Shown here piece after piece: positions 9,876 through 19,688 of a stretch of DNA of 64,000 nt. Location of the stretch: the NCBI RefSeq assembly GCF_000830985.1, contig NZ_CP007151.1, positions 1,674,001 through 1,738,000 of the forward strand, in the 5' to 3' direction. A model generated the notes under the pieces. It worked only from the letters and a program-made list of their open reading frames with translations. It did not search any database and had not been told where the DNA came from. Position 1 is the first letter of the stretch. Every line of letters begins with the position of its first letter. A program made the translations under genes and the position numbers. This stretch comes from Marinobacter similis. Its GTDB lineage: Bacteria; Pseudomonadota; Gammaproteobacteria; Pseudomonadales; Oleiphilaceae.

Positions 9876-10805
9876 TTGAACTCAGGTTTTGCACGGTCCG
9901 GCGTGCGCGACGTGATGACTTGCGTCGTCTATCTATTGCTACTTGCCCTGCCCATGGCCGCTTCGGCACAGCAGGGCCCGAATCTGGCCTCGGTTAACGC
10001 TGCCGCGGCCTGGTGGATGGAGACGACCTGTTGTTTGGCAAAAATGCCAATCGCCCGGTGCCCATTGCTTCGCTAACCAAGGTGATGACGGCGCTGGTAG
10101 TGCTGGATTCCGGTGAGCCGCTGGATGAATGGCTCACCTTCAAGAAACGCCATACGCCCGCGGCCGCTAACGCATATAGCCGGATACGAATTGATTCCGA
10201 GATGCGTCGCTCTGCGGTGTTGCGCATCGCCCTGATGTCGTCCGAGAATTTTGCTGCCTACACCCTGGCCCGAAGTCACCCCGGGGGCTTTGACGCTTTT
10301 ATTGAGGCTATGAACGCCAAGGCGAGGGAATTAGGCATGACTGGTTCCCGCTTTGTCGATCCAACCGGGCTGTCGGTGGACAATGTCTCCACTGCGGCCG
10401 ATCTGGTAAAGCTGGCAAAGGCGGCGCTGCGGCACCCGGAGATTCGCGAGTACTCCACTACTGGCTATTATCGGGCCTGGTTTCGTAGCCCCCGCTATAG
10501 CTTGTCGTTCGGCAATACCAATGCCCTGGTGCACCGTGACAGCTGGGGTGTGACTCTGAGCAAGACCGGCTATCTCAGTGATGCGGGCCGGTGTCTGGTG
10601 ATGGTCTCGAAGATGAATGGCAAACAGGTGGTGACCGTGCTGCTGGATTCCCTCGCACCCGCTCACCCATGGGCGATGCCGGCCGCATCAAGCGCTGGCT
10701 GGATACAGGCGCAAAAGGCCAGGTGGCCAGGGCGGCCCGACGCTATGAACAGTCAAAGAATGCGCCTATGCGGCTGCCAAAAATAACTCCGTCAGTACCA
10801 ACTGA
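9876..10805 (+). CDS. pbpG: D-alanyl-D-alanine endopeptidase, PBP7 type (three frameshifts)
   Basis: Periplasmic low-molecular-weight penicillin-binding protein that cuts peptide cross-links in peptidoglycan. A TTG start at 9876 follows AGGAAC and leads into a signal peptide (VYLLLLALPMAASA). The catalytic SxxK is SLTK, the second motif is SSEN and the third is KTG in LSKTGYLSDAG. Three one-base losses break the frame. Near 10010 GCGGCCTGGTG should be GCCCTG, giving AAALVDGDDLLFG. Near 10655 CTCGCACC should be CTCGGCACC, giving DSLGTRSPMGDAGRIKRWL. Near 10768 a G is lost in GCGGCC, giving a tail ending at TGA 10803-10805. Three losses in one gene could also mean genuine decay, but the flanking motifs remain intact. 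Confidence 0.85.
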
Positions 10806-10828
10806 CGCCAACAGGAAAACGAGCCGTC

Positions 10829-11308
10829 ATGATCCAGATTTTCACCACCGGTGGCACCATCGACAAGGTGTATTTCGACGCCAATAGTCAGTTCGAAGTG
10901 GGGACTTCGTTGTTGCCGGAGTTGTTGGCCGAGTCCAATATCCACGACGGCTACCGGGTGCAGGAACTGATGCGTAAGGACAGTCTGGAAATGACCGATG
11001 CCGATCGGCAGGCGGTACTGGAGGCGGTGTCCGCCTCCGAGTGCGACCGGATCCTGATCACCCATGGCACCGATACCATGCCCGACACCGCCGCCGCATT
11101 GGCCAAGCTGGAAGGTAAGACCATCGTGCTGATTGGTGCCATGCAGCCGGCCCGCATGCGTCGCACCGATGCCCTGTTCAATATCGGTTTTGCCTGGTCG
11201 GCCGTGCAGTTGTTGGCGCCGGGTGTGTACATCGCCATGAACGGCGAAGTATTTGAGGCAGGGTCTGTGCGCAAGAATCTGAAAGCCCAGCGGTTCGAGC
11301 GGACCTGA
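10829..11308 (+). CDS. Asparaginase N-terminal-domain protein
   Basis: A 159-residue protein matching only the N-terminal domain of type I/II L-asparaginases, which normally have about 330 residues. It has both active-site threonine motifs, TGGTID at residues 7-12 and HGTDTM near residue 77, and the IGAMQPAR block. The C-terminal domain is absent, and the stop at 11306 is not explained by a frame break. Short forms of this kind occur in marine gammaproteobacteria and Pseudomonas. Whether it hydrolyses asparagine is not known. It lies 23 bases downstream of pbpG. Confidence 0.8.
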   Translation: MIQIFTTGGTIDKVYFDANSQFEVGTSLLPELLAESNIHDGYRVQELMRKDSLEMTDADRQAVLEAVSASECDRILITHGTDTMPDTAAALAKLEGKTIVLIGAMQPARMRRTDALFNIGFAWSAVQLLAPGVYIAMNGEVFEAGSVRKNLKAQRFERT

Positions 11309-11333
11309 ACCGCGCCCAGGCAGAGCCTTAATC

Positions 11334-12028
11334 TTAATCGGCTGAGGCCACTTCCTCAGCCGTCAATTCCCGGAACTCGCCGGGATTCAGCGTCGGATCT
11401 AACGCGATGCTGCCAATGCGACTGCGATGCAGAGCCTCCACATGATTACCCACCGCTGCAGCATGCGTTTAACCTGGTGGTAGCGGCCCTCCGAAATGGT
11501 CAGTTCTATCATCTTGTCCTCCACCATTCGAACCTGTGCTGGCCGGGTAGGGCTCGGGTCATTGCGCAGCAGCAGCCCCTGTTCCAGCTGGCGGGCAGCC
11601 TCCGGGGTAAGCGGATTGCTCAGGCTGACCCGGTAGGTTTTTGGGCATTCAATCCTTGGTGACGTCAGCCTATGCGACCACTGACCATCGGTTGTCAGCA
11701 GCAACAACCCCGTGGTGTCTATGTCCAGCCGACCGGCGATGTGCAGGGTGTGCGCAATGTCGCTTGGCAGCAGGTCCAGCGCGGTGGGATGGTCGCTGTC
11801 CTGAGTGGCACTGACCACGCCAGCCGGTTTGTTCAACATCAGATAGCGCTCGCCCGGCAGCGTGCACACTTGTCCATCCAGGGTGACCTCAACTGCCGCC
11901 GATATCTTGATGTTGGCCGATTTACAGGGCTGGCCATCAAGGTGCACCCGCCCGGCACTGATGGCGCGCTTGGCCTCCTTCCGTGACAGCTCGGTACTGG
12001 TGGAGATGAAGTGATCCAGCCGGGTCAT
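11334..12028 (-). CDS. rsuA: RsuA-type 16S rRNA pseudouridine synthase (one frameshift)
   Basis: Converts a uridine of 16S rRNA to pseudouridine; E. coli RsuA acts at U516. An S4 RNA-binding domain covers residues 1-50 and the catalytic Asp lies in [17 protein letters not shown]. The restored length of 231 residues equals E. coli RsuA. The frame breaks near 11457: minus-strand ATGCTGCAGCGG should read ATGCTGGCAGCG. This yields [20 protein letters not shown] and a stop at 11334. It is the last gene of a tight minus-strand operon; the upstream hydrolase stop is 2 bases before its ATG. RluB/E/F paralogues are alternatives, but length and the lack of extensions favour RsuA. Confidence 0.85.
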
Positions 12029-12030
12029 GA

Positions 12031-13060
12031 TCAGCAGCTTTGACCCGGTGCAGGGATGGCCAGGTTGGCCAGGCAGATAACTGGTGCTTCACCGGTGAGC
12101 CGGGCCCAGAGCAAGCCGAGTGCCTGCGGATCAAGCGGCGGGCGCGGTTTCTGACTGCTGTTGACCGGTTGCAGGGCATCGCCATTTCGTTGCGCCAGCA
12201 CAAAGGTAAACGGATGGGCCCCCGGAATACCCAGTCGGATGTCGGTCGCGGTAATCTGGTTGCCCGCTATGCGGTAATCCAGAAAGCCTTTGGTGAACCA
12301 TTCCAGTCGCTGGGTTTCGGGGAAGTCAGCTACGGCCTGGGCCAGGTCAGGGCGGCGTGGGAAATACTCCAGATTCAGAGGCGTATTGCCGTCGAAGAAG
12401 CCAGTGACAATCTCCACGTGATCGCGCTCGGTGAGCGCGGTAGCGCGCCAGAGCACGGGTGTTGAACGGCATGGGCTGGACCAGCACCCGGGATTCCTCA
12501 AGCCCGGCTTCGGCCAGCGCCGGCTGGACACGGTCGCTAATGATCTGTTGAGCGAACAGGGTCCAGCCGAGGTACAGGCTGGACACCGCCAGCCCCGCTG
12601 CGATGGCGCCAGTGGCCGGCGGCCGGAGCAGAAAGGCCAGGCAGCCGGCCAGCAACGGCAGGGTGTAGAGCGGATCAATGATAAAGATACTGCTGAGCGC
12701 GATCGGTCCACCGATCGGCCAGAACAGCTGGGTGCCGTAGGTGGTAAAGCTGTCCAGCAATGGATGGGTGACCAGTACCAGCGAGGTCAGCGCCAGCCAG
12801 CGCTGAAAACCGAGCGCCGGTCGCCAGCGCCAGAGCCCCCAGGCCAGCGCAATCGCCAGTGGAATCAGAACAAACAGGGAATGGCTAAACCCGCGATGCT
12901 GGGTGAAGTTGGCCACCGCCGAGCCGTAGTCCAGCACGACATCCAGATCAGGCAGGGTGCCAAGGGCGGCCCCGGTAATCAGCGCGGTCCGCCCCAGAGT
13001 CTTGCCGGCTACCGCGCCGGCAATGGAGGCACCCAGTGCCATTTGGGTTATGGAGTCCAT
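12031..13060 (-). CDS. YdjM/DUF457-type membrane metal-dependent hydrolase (one frameshift)
   Basis: A membrane protein of the LexA-binding/YdjM family, usually annotated as metal-dependent hydrolase. About 342 residues when the frame is restored. The N-terminus MDSITQMALGASIAGA and the metal-binding residues in LPDLDVV, HRGFSHS and THPLLDSFTTYG are typical. Several membrane helices follow. Here the break behaves as one extra base: near 12460 the minus strand reads AACACCCGTGCTCTGG, and removing one C gives FNTVLWRATALTERDH in frame with the tail to 12031. The substrate is unknown. It is between mltB (6 bases upstream) and rsuA in one operon. Confidence 0.8.
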
Positions 13061-13066
13061 GGTCGG

Positions 13067-14334
13067 TTACCGGTTGGTAGTAATCCCAAGTTTGTCGAGC
13101 ACTGCCTGCCCAGGGTAGCCATCGGCGACCAGGCCAGAGGCTGACTGGTACTTCCGGATGGCTGAGCGGGTTCCCGAGCCAATGATGCCATCGGGTTTAC
13201 CGCTGTCGAATCCGCGTTCGTTCAGCGAGCGCTGCAGGTCGAGAATGGCGTCCCGGGACAGGGCGGGCACGTCTTCCGGCGGTGGATTTTGCAAACCACC
13301 GGCGCCAGCGACGCGATCGGCCAGGTGGCCAACGGCAATGGCGTAGAACTCAGAGCGGTTCCAGCCCATGATGACTTTGAAATTGTGATAGGCCAGGAAA
13401 GCCGGCCCCTGGTGCCCGGCTGGCACTACCAGTGAGGCTTCGATGGGCTCATTGGCCAAGGCATTGCCAAAGGCATCGGTGATCCCCAATTCCCGCCATT
13501 TGCTCAGTGGCAGGCGACGGCCATCGGCCAGGGCGTAATCAAACCGCTGGGGCAGCAGCACTTCCCGGCCCCAGCGATAGTCCGGGTTCCAGCCCATGGA
13601 TTCAAGAAACTTACCGGCGGACATCATGGCATCTGGCAGGCTGTTCCACAGATCCCGTTTGCCATCACCATCGGCGTCGACGGCGTGTTTGAGAAAGACC
13701 GTGGGCATGAACTGCACGTGTCCCATGGCGCCGGCCCAGGAACCTTCCATCTGCTTGGCCGGAATAGCGCCTTCATCAATGATGCGCAGGGCAGCGATCA
13801 GCTGTTCGGTGAAAAAGCTGCTGCGTCGTGGATCGCAGGCCAGAGTGGTCAGGGAGCTGGGCACCGACATCTTTCCGAAGTAACTGCCGAAGTTAGTCTC
13901 CAGGCCCCAGAAGGCAACCAGGTAGGGTGCCGGTACGCCGGTTTCTGCAGTAACCCGGTCAAGTAGTTCGCTGTGCTGCTCGAGCAGCATCCGGCCCTTG
14001 CTGATGCGGTCCTCGTTCACCCGTCGGCCCAGGTAGTCGGCGAAGGTGGTGGTGAACTCCGGCTGCCGGCGGTCCAGCTCAATGACACGGTCCAGGTGCT
14101 CAACGTCGGCCATGACCGAATTGGCCGTTTGCTGGCTGACGCCGGCCGCTATCGCCCGGTCCGCGAGCCGTGCCTTACATTCGCCGAAGGCGTCGGTGTT
14201 GGCTGAGGTGGTGGTGTCCTGGCCGAAGGCGGGCAAAGCAGGGTGGTCAGCAGACCGGTGATCGACAGGCGAAAAACGGTACTCCGTTGGGGCAGAATCC
14301 TTGCAAACGCGTTCAGCACACAAAACCTCGGCAC
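13067..14334 (-). CDS. Lytic murein transglycosylase, MltB family (one frameshift)
   Basis: Cleaves peptidoglycan between MurNAc and GlcNAc with formation of anhydro-MurNAc. The SLT_2/MltB domain has the catalytic Glu in FWGLETNFGSYFGK and blocks GSWAGAMGHVQFMPTVF and DADGDGKRDLW. A peptidoglycan-binding domain occupies the last 60 residues (LQRSLNERGFDSGKPDG). A long frame open to 14530 is not the true N-terminus: a signal-peptide-like start (VFRLSITGLLTTLLC) lies in another frame beginning at 14334. One C lost near 14236 (TGCCCGCC for TGCCCCGCC) joins the two. It heads an operon with the hydrolase and rsuA. Confidence 0.85.
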
Positions 14335-14560
14335 AATTACGATGGTGTGAAATTCCCGGGGACCATGGTAGCGCGTTTTGGAACGACAGAAATACCGTCC
14401 GGGGCCCTTCCGAGTGACAATTGTTTAACGTCGGGGTTCCGCTGTTTGGATCACTCTGTGCCGTTTGTCGTCTTTTTGTTGCTGCGGGGTTTCCGGCACC
14501 GCCCTTTGTTTTATAGTGAAGCGACAACAATGAGCCTGTGGATAACGTAAGGTCTGAATA

Positions 14561-15445
14561 ATGGCAACGCTGAAAGCGCTGGTGGTAGATGATGCCAGCT
14601 TCGTAAGGGATCTGGTCAAACGCACAGTGCGTCAGCGGTTCCCGGTCATTGAAACCACCGATGCTCAGAATGGCCGGCGTGCCCAGTCATTGATGTCCCG
14701 CACGGCCTTTGATCTGGTGCTCTGCGATTGGGAGATGCCGGAGATGTCAGGGCTGGAGTTGCTCCAGTGGATGCGCCAGCAGCCCCAATACCAGAAAGTA
14801 CCCTTCATCATGATCACTAGCCGGGGCGACAAGGATCACGTTATCGAAGCGGTCAAGGAAGGGGTGTCGGAATACCTTGGCAAGCCCTTCAGTCCTGAGG
14901 GTCTGAGCAAGAAGATCATCAAGGTGATGGGCAGCCAGCTGAAAAACGCCATGGAGCGGGGCAGTAAATCCATGGAGAGCCCGGCGGATGCGTTCAAGGA
15001 ATCGGCGACGTTGTTGACCCAGAAGCGGGAGCCCGCCCCGGAGCCCGTCGCTCAGTCATCCCCGAAATCGGCGTCGCCGTTGCTGGCGGGTAATGCTGCC
15101 CCAGCGAGTCGCGCCCCGGCCCGAGCCTCACTGACCCTGGCCTCGGTACGGTTCTCAGACAGTACCCTCAAGTCCGTGATCAAGGACATCAACTTGACCG
15201 AAGTGCGAGTGCTGGCAAAGCGTGACCAGGCGTTCCCGGGCATTCTTGACCAGGCCGTCGTTGATATCGAGATCGCTGAGGGGCAGATGGCCCGCCTGAA
15301 CGGCTATGTTCATCAGTTGCAGGCCGTCGATAAACGCCAGGACACTGAGTTTGTCAGTGTCACCATCCGGTTTGTCGATGAAGACCCCAAGAAATTGGAA
15401 GACCTGTCCCGCTTTGTCGCCCGTTTCCGGGCCGGTTCCCGTTAG
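14561..15445 (+). CDS. Response regulator with C-terminal PilZ-like output region
   Basis: A 294-residue protein. Residues 5-125 are a receiver domain with acidic pair DD (10-11), phospho-acceptor Asp in LVLCDWEMPEMSG near residue 53 and Lys in YLGKPFS. A Pro/Ala-rich linker spans residues 145-185. The C-terminal 100 residues (from ASVRFSDSTLKSV) are not a DNA-binding domain; strand-rich sequence ending in a VSVTIRFVDED stretch suggests a PilZ-like or related regulatory fold, with low certainty. No kinase is adjacent on this strand; phoR is convergent and only 3 bases away. A role in motility or c-di-GMP signalling is possible but unproven. Confidence 0.75.
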   Translation: MATLKALVVDDASFVRDLVKRTVRQRFPVIETTDAQNGRRAQSLMSRTAFDLVLCDWEMPEMSGLELLQWMRQQPQYQKVPFIMITSRGDKDHVIEAVKEGVSEYLGKPFSPEGLSKKIIKVMGSQLKNAMERGSKSMESPADAFKESATLLTQKREPAPEPVAQSSPKSASPLLAGNAAPASRAPARASLTLASVRFSDSTLKSVIKDINLTEVRVLAKRDQAFPGILDQAVVDIEIAEGQMARLNGYVHQLQAVDKRQDTEFVSVTIRFVDEDPKKLEDLSRFVARFRAGSR

Positions 15446-15448
15446 CCG

Positions 15449-16777
15449 TTAGGCGTCGGAATCGGTTTTCTCGGGCACTCGCTCAACCAGGCGCTCCCGG
15501 GGGAAGTGGCAGATGAACTCGCTTCCGGAGCCAATACTGCTGCGAATGTTCAGGGCGCCATCGTGGTTCAGCAGCACGTGCTTGACGATGGCCAGGCCCA
15601 GACCAGTGCCGCCGGTATCTTTGTGGCGGCTGGGATCGGCCCGGTAGAAACGCTCGGTCAGCCGGGGGATATGAATCGGGTCAATGCCGATGCCAGTATC
15701 CTTGACCGACAAGTGAGCGCCGTCGCGATCGCTGAACCAGCTGACAGTGATCTGGCCCTTGGGCGGAGTGTATTTCACCGCGTTGAAAATCAGGTTGGAG
15801 AATGCGCTGCGCAACTGGCTCTCGTCCCCTCGTAACAAGCGCCGGTCGGAAACCTGAACCGAAAGCTGGTGCTGTTTATCGCCACTCAGGGCCTGGGCGT
15901 CGCGGCAAATCTGTTCCAGTAGCTCCTCAACATCGGTCAGGCTGTCGTGGACAGTCTGCTCCCCGGTTTCGATTTTGGACAGCAGAATCAAATCGGTAAT
16001 GAGCGCTTCCATTCGGGACGACTGGGCCGACATGGTGTTGATGGCCCGGCGCCATTTCGGCGGCAAGTCTTCAGCATTGTCCACCATGGTTTCCAGATAC
16101 CCGCTGATCACCGTCAGTGGCGTGCGCATCTCGTGGGAGACATTGCCGACGAAGTCGCGGCGCATCTGCTCAAGCTGGTACAGACGGGTCACGTCCTTGG
16201 CGACAATCAGCCGGTCGTCGTCGCCAAACAGGCTGATCTGGATTTGCAGGTGAATGTGGGGTTTGGCGGGTGAATTAATTTCCAGCGGCTCACGGTAATC
16301 TCTGGAGTCGAAATAGCTCTTGAACGCCGGCGTGCGAATCAGGTTGTGGATGAGCTGGCCCTGATCGGTGGTGCGGCGGAAACCGAGCAGGTATTCCGCG
16401 GAGCCGTTCCACCATTCCATGGAGCCTCTATTGTTGGTCATCACGACGCCGTCGCGCATGGCGTTGGTGGATTCCTGAACCCGGTTAATCTGGGCCCGGA
16501 GCCGGTCCTGGGTGCTCAGATGGGTCTGATGCAGCCTGTGCAGGTGGTCGAAGATGTCGCCCCATAAGCCGACGCTCTGGGGTGCCTGCTCAGAGGCATT
16601 GGGGTTGCCAAGCCATTTGTACAGGCGTCCGGTCTGTTTCAGTGTCCACCACAGATACACCGTCACGGCGAAGGTAAACCCGTAGATGGGCGAACCCAGG
16701 TACAGGCCGATCAGCGTTGCGCCGATGATCCCGCTAATTATCAAACGGACATGCCGTGACCAGTTGTACTGCATCAA
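15449..16777 (-). CDS. phoR: Phosphate regulon sensor histidine kinase PhoR
   Basis: Membrane sensor kinase that controls PhoB in response to phosphate limitation through the Pst-PhoU system. 442 residues, intact. Two hydrophobic segments lie within residues 10-45, a PAS-like domain around 105-195, and the phospho-accepting His215 is in GNVSHEMRTPLTVISG. The ATP-binding domain has the N box (NLIFNAVKYTP), DTGIGID and GTGLGLAIVKH. It follows phoB by about 40 bases on the same strand, the usual order. No pst or phoU gene lies in the window. Confidence 0.93.
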   Translation of the reverse strand: MMQYNWSRHVRLIISGIIGATLIGLYLGSPIYGFTFAVTVYLWWTLKQTGRLYKWLGNPNASEQAPQSVGLWGDIFDHLHRLHQTHLSTQDRLRAQINRVQESTNAMRDGVVMTNNRGSMEWWNGSAEYLLGFRRTTDQGQLIHNLIRTPAFKSYFDSRDYREPLEINSPAKPHIHLQIQISLFGDDDRLIVAKDVTRLYQLEQMRRDFVGNVSHEMRTPLTVISGYLETMVDNAEDLPPKWRRAINTMSAQSSRMEALITDLILLSKIETGEQTVHDSLTDVEELLEQICRDAQALSGDKQHQLSVQVSDRRLLRGDESQLRSAFSNLIFNAVKYTPPKGQITVSWFSDRDGAHLSVKDTGIGIDPIHIPRLTERFYRADPSRHKDTGGTGLGLAIVKHVLLNHDGALNIRSSIGSGSEFICHFPRERLVERVPEKTDSDA

Positions 16778-16818
16778 ACGCTGCCTTATCTAATGAACGG
16801 AGCTGATGCCCGGGTGGG

Positions 16819-17511
16819 CTAGGCGGCCCGGGTGGAGAACCGGTATCCCGTTCCCCTCACCGTCTGGATCAGGTGATCGTAGCCATCTCCCAATGCCTTG
16901 CGCAGCCGGCGGATGTGGACATCAACGGTCCGTTCTTCTACGTAAACATTTCCACCCCAGACCTGATCGAGGAGTTGGGAGCGAGTATAGACACGTTCCT
17001 GGTGCGTCATGAAGAACTGGAGCAAACGATACTCGGTCGGCCCCATCGTCAGTTCGCCTTCGCCGGTCGTCACTCGGTGGCCGATCGGGTCCAGAGTAAG
17101 TCCGTCTACCTCGATGGGCGTGTCTACGCCCGGCGGTGTTGTTCGGCGCAGTACCGCTTTCAGGCGTGCGACCAGTTCACGGGGGCTGAAGGGTTTGGTG
17201 ATGTAGTCATCCGCACCCACTTCCAGGCCCTGGATCTTGTTGTCCTCTTCCACCTTGGCGGTGAGCATAATAATCGGGATGCCTGCGGTCGCCTCTTCTT
17301 TTTTCAAGCGTCGGGCCAGTTCAACGCCGCTGGTGCCGGGTAGCATCCAATCTAGCAGGATCAGATCGGGCAGTTTGTCGACGATCAGGGCGTGGGCTTC
17401 CCGGGCATCCTTTGCCTCTAAGTAGTCGTAATCTGCCATTTCGAGGGCCACGGCGATCATTTCCCGGATGGGCGCCTCGTCATCGACGATCAGGACAGTT
17501 TTTCCAGACAT
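16819..17511 (-). CDS. phoB: Phosphate regulon response regulator PhoB
   Basis: OmpR/PhoB-family regulator activating phosphate-starvation genes. 230 residues with receiver domain residues 1-120, phospho-acceptor Asp54 in ILLDWMLPG, and Lys in [12 protein letters not shown]. The C-terminal winged helix ends [16 protein letters not shown] and VRGTGYRFS. An excellent Pho box is found 55-73 bases before the ATG, so autoregulation is expected. phoR follows. Confidence 0.95.
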   Translation of the reverse strand: MSGKTVLIVDDEAPIREMIAVALEMADYDYLEAKDAREAHALIVDKLPDLILLDWMLPGTSGVELARRLKKEEATAGIPIIMLTAKVEEDNKIQGLEVGADDYITKPFSPRELVARLKAVLRRTTPPGVDTPIEVDGLTLDPIGHRVTTGEGELTMGPTEYRLLQFFMTHQERVYTRSQLLDQVWGGNVYVEERTVDVHIRRLRKALGDGYDHLIQTVRGTGYRFSTRAA

Positions 17512-17565
17512 AAGCTAAACCTGTGTCAGACCTTGTTGTATTGCTGCCTCATTACACAGCGACAA

Positions 17566-17584
17566 TATGACAAGTATATGACAG
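17566..17584 (-). promoter_or_regulatory. Pho box upstream of phoB
   Basis: On the minus strand the site reads CTGTCATATACTTGTCATA. It has two CTGTCAT-like direct half-sites spaced as in the PhoB consensus; one half-site is perfect and the second has T for C at its first position. It begins within a few bases of the ubiA stop codon (17587) and points toward phoB, so it fits autoregulation of phoBR. Confidence 0.75.
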
Positions 17585-17586
17585 CC

Positions 17587-18473
17587 TCAGGTAAACATCA
17601 GATCAAGCACCAGTCCGGTGAACACCGAAAATCCGGCCCAGTTGTTATTCAGAAAGGCCTTGAAGCAACCATCACGGGTCCGCTCACGGGCCAGAAACTG
17701 CTGGTAGATGAACAGGCAGGCCATGCCCACCAGGCCCAGGTAGTAGAGGCTGCCAAGCTCCGCATGGCTGCCGACCATCATCAGGATCAGCACCACCATG
17801 GTTTGCAGGATGGCAATGATGATCCGGTCGGCTTCACCAAACAGGATGGCGGTGGATTTGATGCCCACTTTCAGATCGTCGTCGCGGTCGACCATGGCGT
17901 AGAAGGTGTCGTAAGCCACGGTCCAGAGCACGTTGGCGGTAAACAGGAGCCAGGTGATCTGGCTGAGGCCATCGGCCTCGGCTGCCCATGCCATGGGAAT
18001 GGCCCAGGAGAAGGCCGCGCCCAGAAACAGCTGGGGCAGGTGGGTGTAGCGCTTCATGAACGGATAGATAAACGCCAGCAGTGCGCCGCCGAAGGAGAGG
18101 TACAGCGTCAGGGTGTTGGTGAACAGCACGACCATCAGAAACGAGACCAGGCACAGACCGGCAAACAGGGCTACGGCTTCCCAGGCTTTGATGCGCCCCG
18201 CTGTCAGGGGGCGGTCCTGGGTGCGTTTGACGTGACGATCCCAGTCCCGGTCGGCGAAATCGTTAATGGCGCAGCGGCGGCCCGCATGAAGAACACGCCC
18301 AGGGTAAACACGATCAGGTTGCCAATGGCGGGGCTGCCATCCCCGGCCAGCCACAGCGCCCAGTACGTCGGCCATAAAAGCAGCAGGCTGCCAATCGGGC
18401 GGTCTATCCGCAGCAACCGGGCGTAATCGGCAAGCCGGTTCTGAAGATGATCGGGCATGGCGTCGAGAAGCAT
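17587..18473 (-). CDS. ubiA: 4-hydroxybenzoate polyprenyltransferase UbiA (one frameshift)
   Basis: Membrane prenyltransferase that attaches the polyprenyl tail to 4-hydroxybenzoate in ubiquinone synthesis. Restored length is about 295 residues with multiple helices. The first Asp-rich motif is NDFADRDWD and the second is [10 protein letters not shown], for Mg-diphosphate binding. The frame breaks near 18272: minus-strand GCCGCCGCTGCG should be GCCGCCGGCTGCG, giving [15 protein letters not shown]. It lies after ubiC, which supplies its substrate. Confidence 0.93.
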
Positions 18474-18569
18474 AGGCTTGGTCCGTGTGCAGATGCAGGT
18501 GAGCGGGTGATGCCCGGATTATAGCCAGTGCTGGGTAGAGGATGAAAGGTGGCGGATGAAAGGCGGCGG

Positions 18570-19151
18570 TCAGTTGAACAGGTCGGGGAGCAGGTATTCA
18601 CCGACCAACAGGCATTGCTGGCGGTGGCAGAACATCGAGCGCCGGGCCATGGCCGGCTGGCCACTCACAACCCGATTACACAGTCCGGTTTCCAGCGGGC
18701 CACGCTGCCAGTCCGGGCTGCTGAACAGATAGGCGCCCAGGGGACGATTGCCAAGGTGGCGCAGGCGACGGCCCCGGCCTTCCAGGCAGGCCAGTGGGAT
18801 AATGGTTCGGGCCAGCACCCAGGGCTGGCCGTCGCCACAGAGCCGGACTTCGCGAATCCAGGCCCGCTGCCGGGCCGGTAGGCCCAGATGCTGAGCTTCT
18901 TCCCGGGTGGGAACCGCAAAACCTTCGTGTTGCACCTCAACGTGGAAGGTCTCGGTGCACTGTCGTTGCAGGGCCCGGGTAAACGAGCCCTCTACCTGTA
19001 ACCAATACCTGGCCGGGCCATGCACCTGGGGATTCCGGAGCCCGGCTGCTGCCAGGGACCGGTACCAGTCCGTCGAGGGGATAGTCAGGCGACGCTTATC
19101 GGAGTGACCGGAGGTCGGGTGGGCGCCGGTGTCAAAGTCCTTTGACGGCAT
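18570..19151 (-). CDS. ubiC: Chorismate lyase UbiC
   Basis: Converts chorismate to 4-hydroxybenzoate plus pyruvate, the first committed ubiquinone step. 193 residues, intact. Family signs are [37 protein letters not shown] and [15 protein letters not shown]. An upstream in-frame start at 19220 exists, but the ATG at 19151 is preferred because the extra residues have no family resemblance. The start overlaps the 3' end of hpt by 20 bases, so translational coupling is likely. ubiA follows 96 bases on. Confidence 0.9.
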   Translation of the reverse strand: MPSKDFDTGAHPTSGHSDKRRLTIPSTDWYRSLAAAGLRNPQVHGPARYWLQVEGSFTRALQRQCTETFHVEVQHEGFAVPTREEAQHLGLPARQRAWIREVRLCGDGQPWVLARTIIPLACLEGRGRRLRHLGNRPLGAYLFSSPDWQRGPLETGLCNRVVSGQPAMARRSMFCHRQQCLLVGEYLLPDLFN

Positions 19152-19688
19152 AAATTCCAGGCGCGTTGCGCCAGTAGCCCTTGTAGTCCATGCCAAAGCC
19201 GAACAGGAAACGATCCTCAACTTCCAGGCCGGTGAAATCCGCCTTCAGCCAGGCTGGGCCTTGCGATCGTGCTGCTTGTCGACCAGAACCGCGGTCAGAA
19301 CTTCCTTGGCGCCGTGAGCCCGACAGTAATCGGCTATGGCACACAGCGTCGTACCTTCATCCAGAATGTCGTCAACGATGACAATGGTGCGGTCCTGCAT
19401 GTCCGCTTCCGGACGCAGTTTCCACTCCAGGATGCCGCCGGTAGTTTCCTGACGGTAACGGGTGGCATGCAGGTATTCGGCCTGCACCGGAAATTTCAGC
19501 TGAGTCAGCAATTGGCCGGTCAGGATGAGGCCACCGTTCATGACACAGAAAAGCAGTGGGTTGCTGTCTTTCAGGCGGTCGGTAAGCGCGTCAGCCAGGT
19601 TGCCAATGGCGGCGTGCACCTGCTGTTCATCGACCAGGCAGTCGGCTTCGGCCATTACCTGATTCATTTCGGCGACGGTATCGGTCAT
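19132..19688 (-). CDS. hpt: Hypoxanthine phosphoribosyltransferase (one frameshift)
   Basis: Purine salvage enzyme transferring phosphoribose from PRPP to hypoxanthine or guanine, about 185 residues restored. The PRPP-binding loop is [23 protein letters not shown] and [15 protein letters not shown] complete the signature. The break near 19259 (minus strand AAGGCCCAGCC for AAGGCCCCAGCC) restores [18 protein letters not shown]. In Pseudomonas relatives the same gene is often called hypoxanthine-guanine phosphoribosyltransferase. It leads into ubiC. Confidence 0.9.

Noticed and set aside
12431..13144. A 237-codon open frame on the plus strand
   Set aside because: It is antisense to the YdjM-type hydrolase gene, rich in Gln/Arg/Gly as GC-rich shadows are, and lacks any domain.
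14335..14530. Upstream extension of the mltB reading frame to 14530
   Set aside because: The residues have no family match, while a signal peptide for MltB lies in another frame starting at 14334; a one-base loss explains it.
17533..18426. A 297-codon open frame on the plus strand
   Set aside because: It is antisense to ubiA, starts with no ribosome site and has His/Gln-rich shadow composition.
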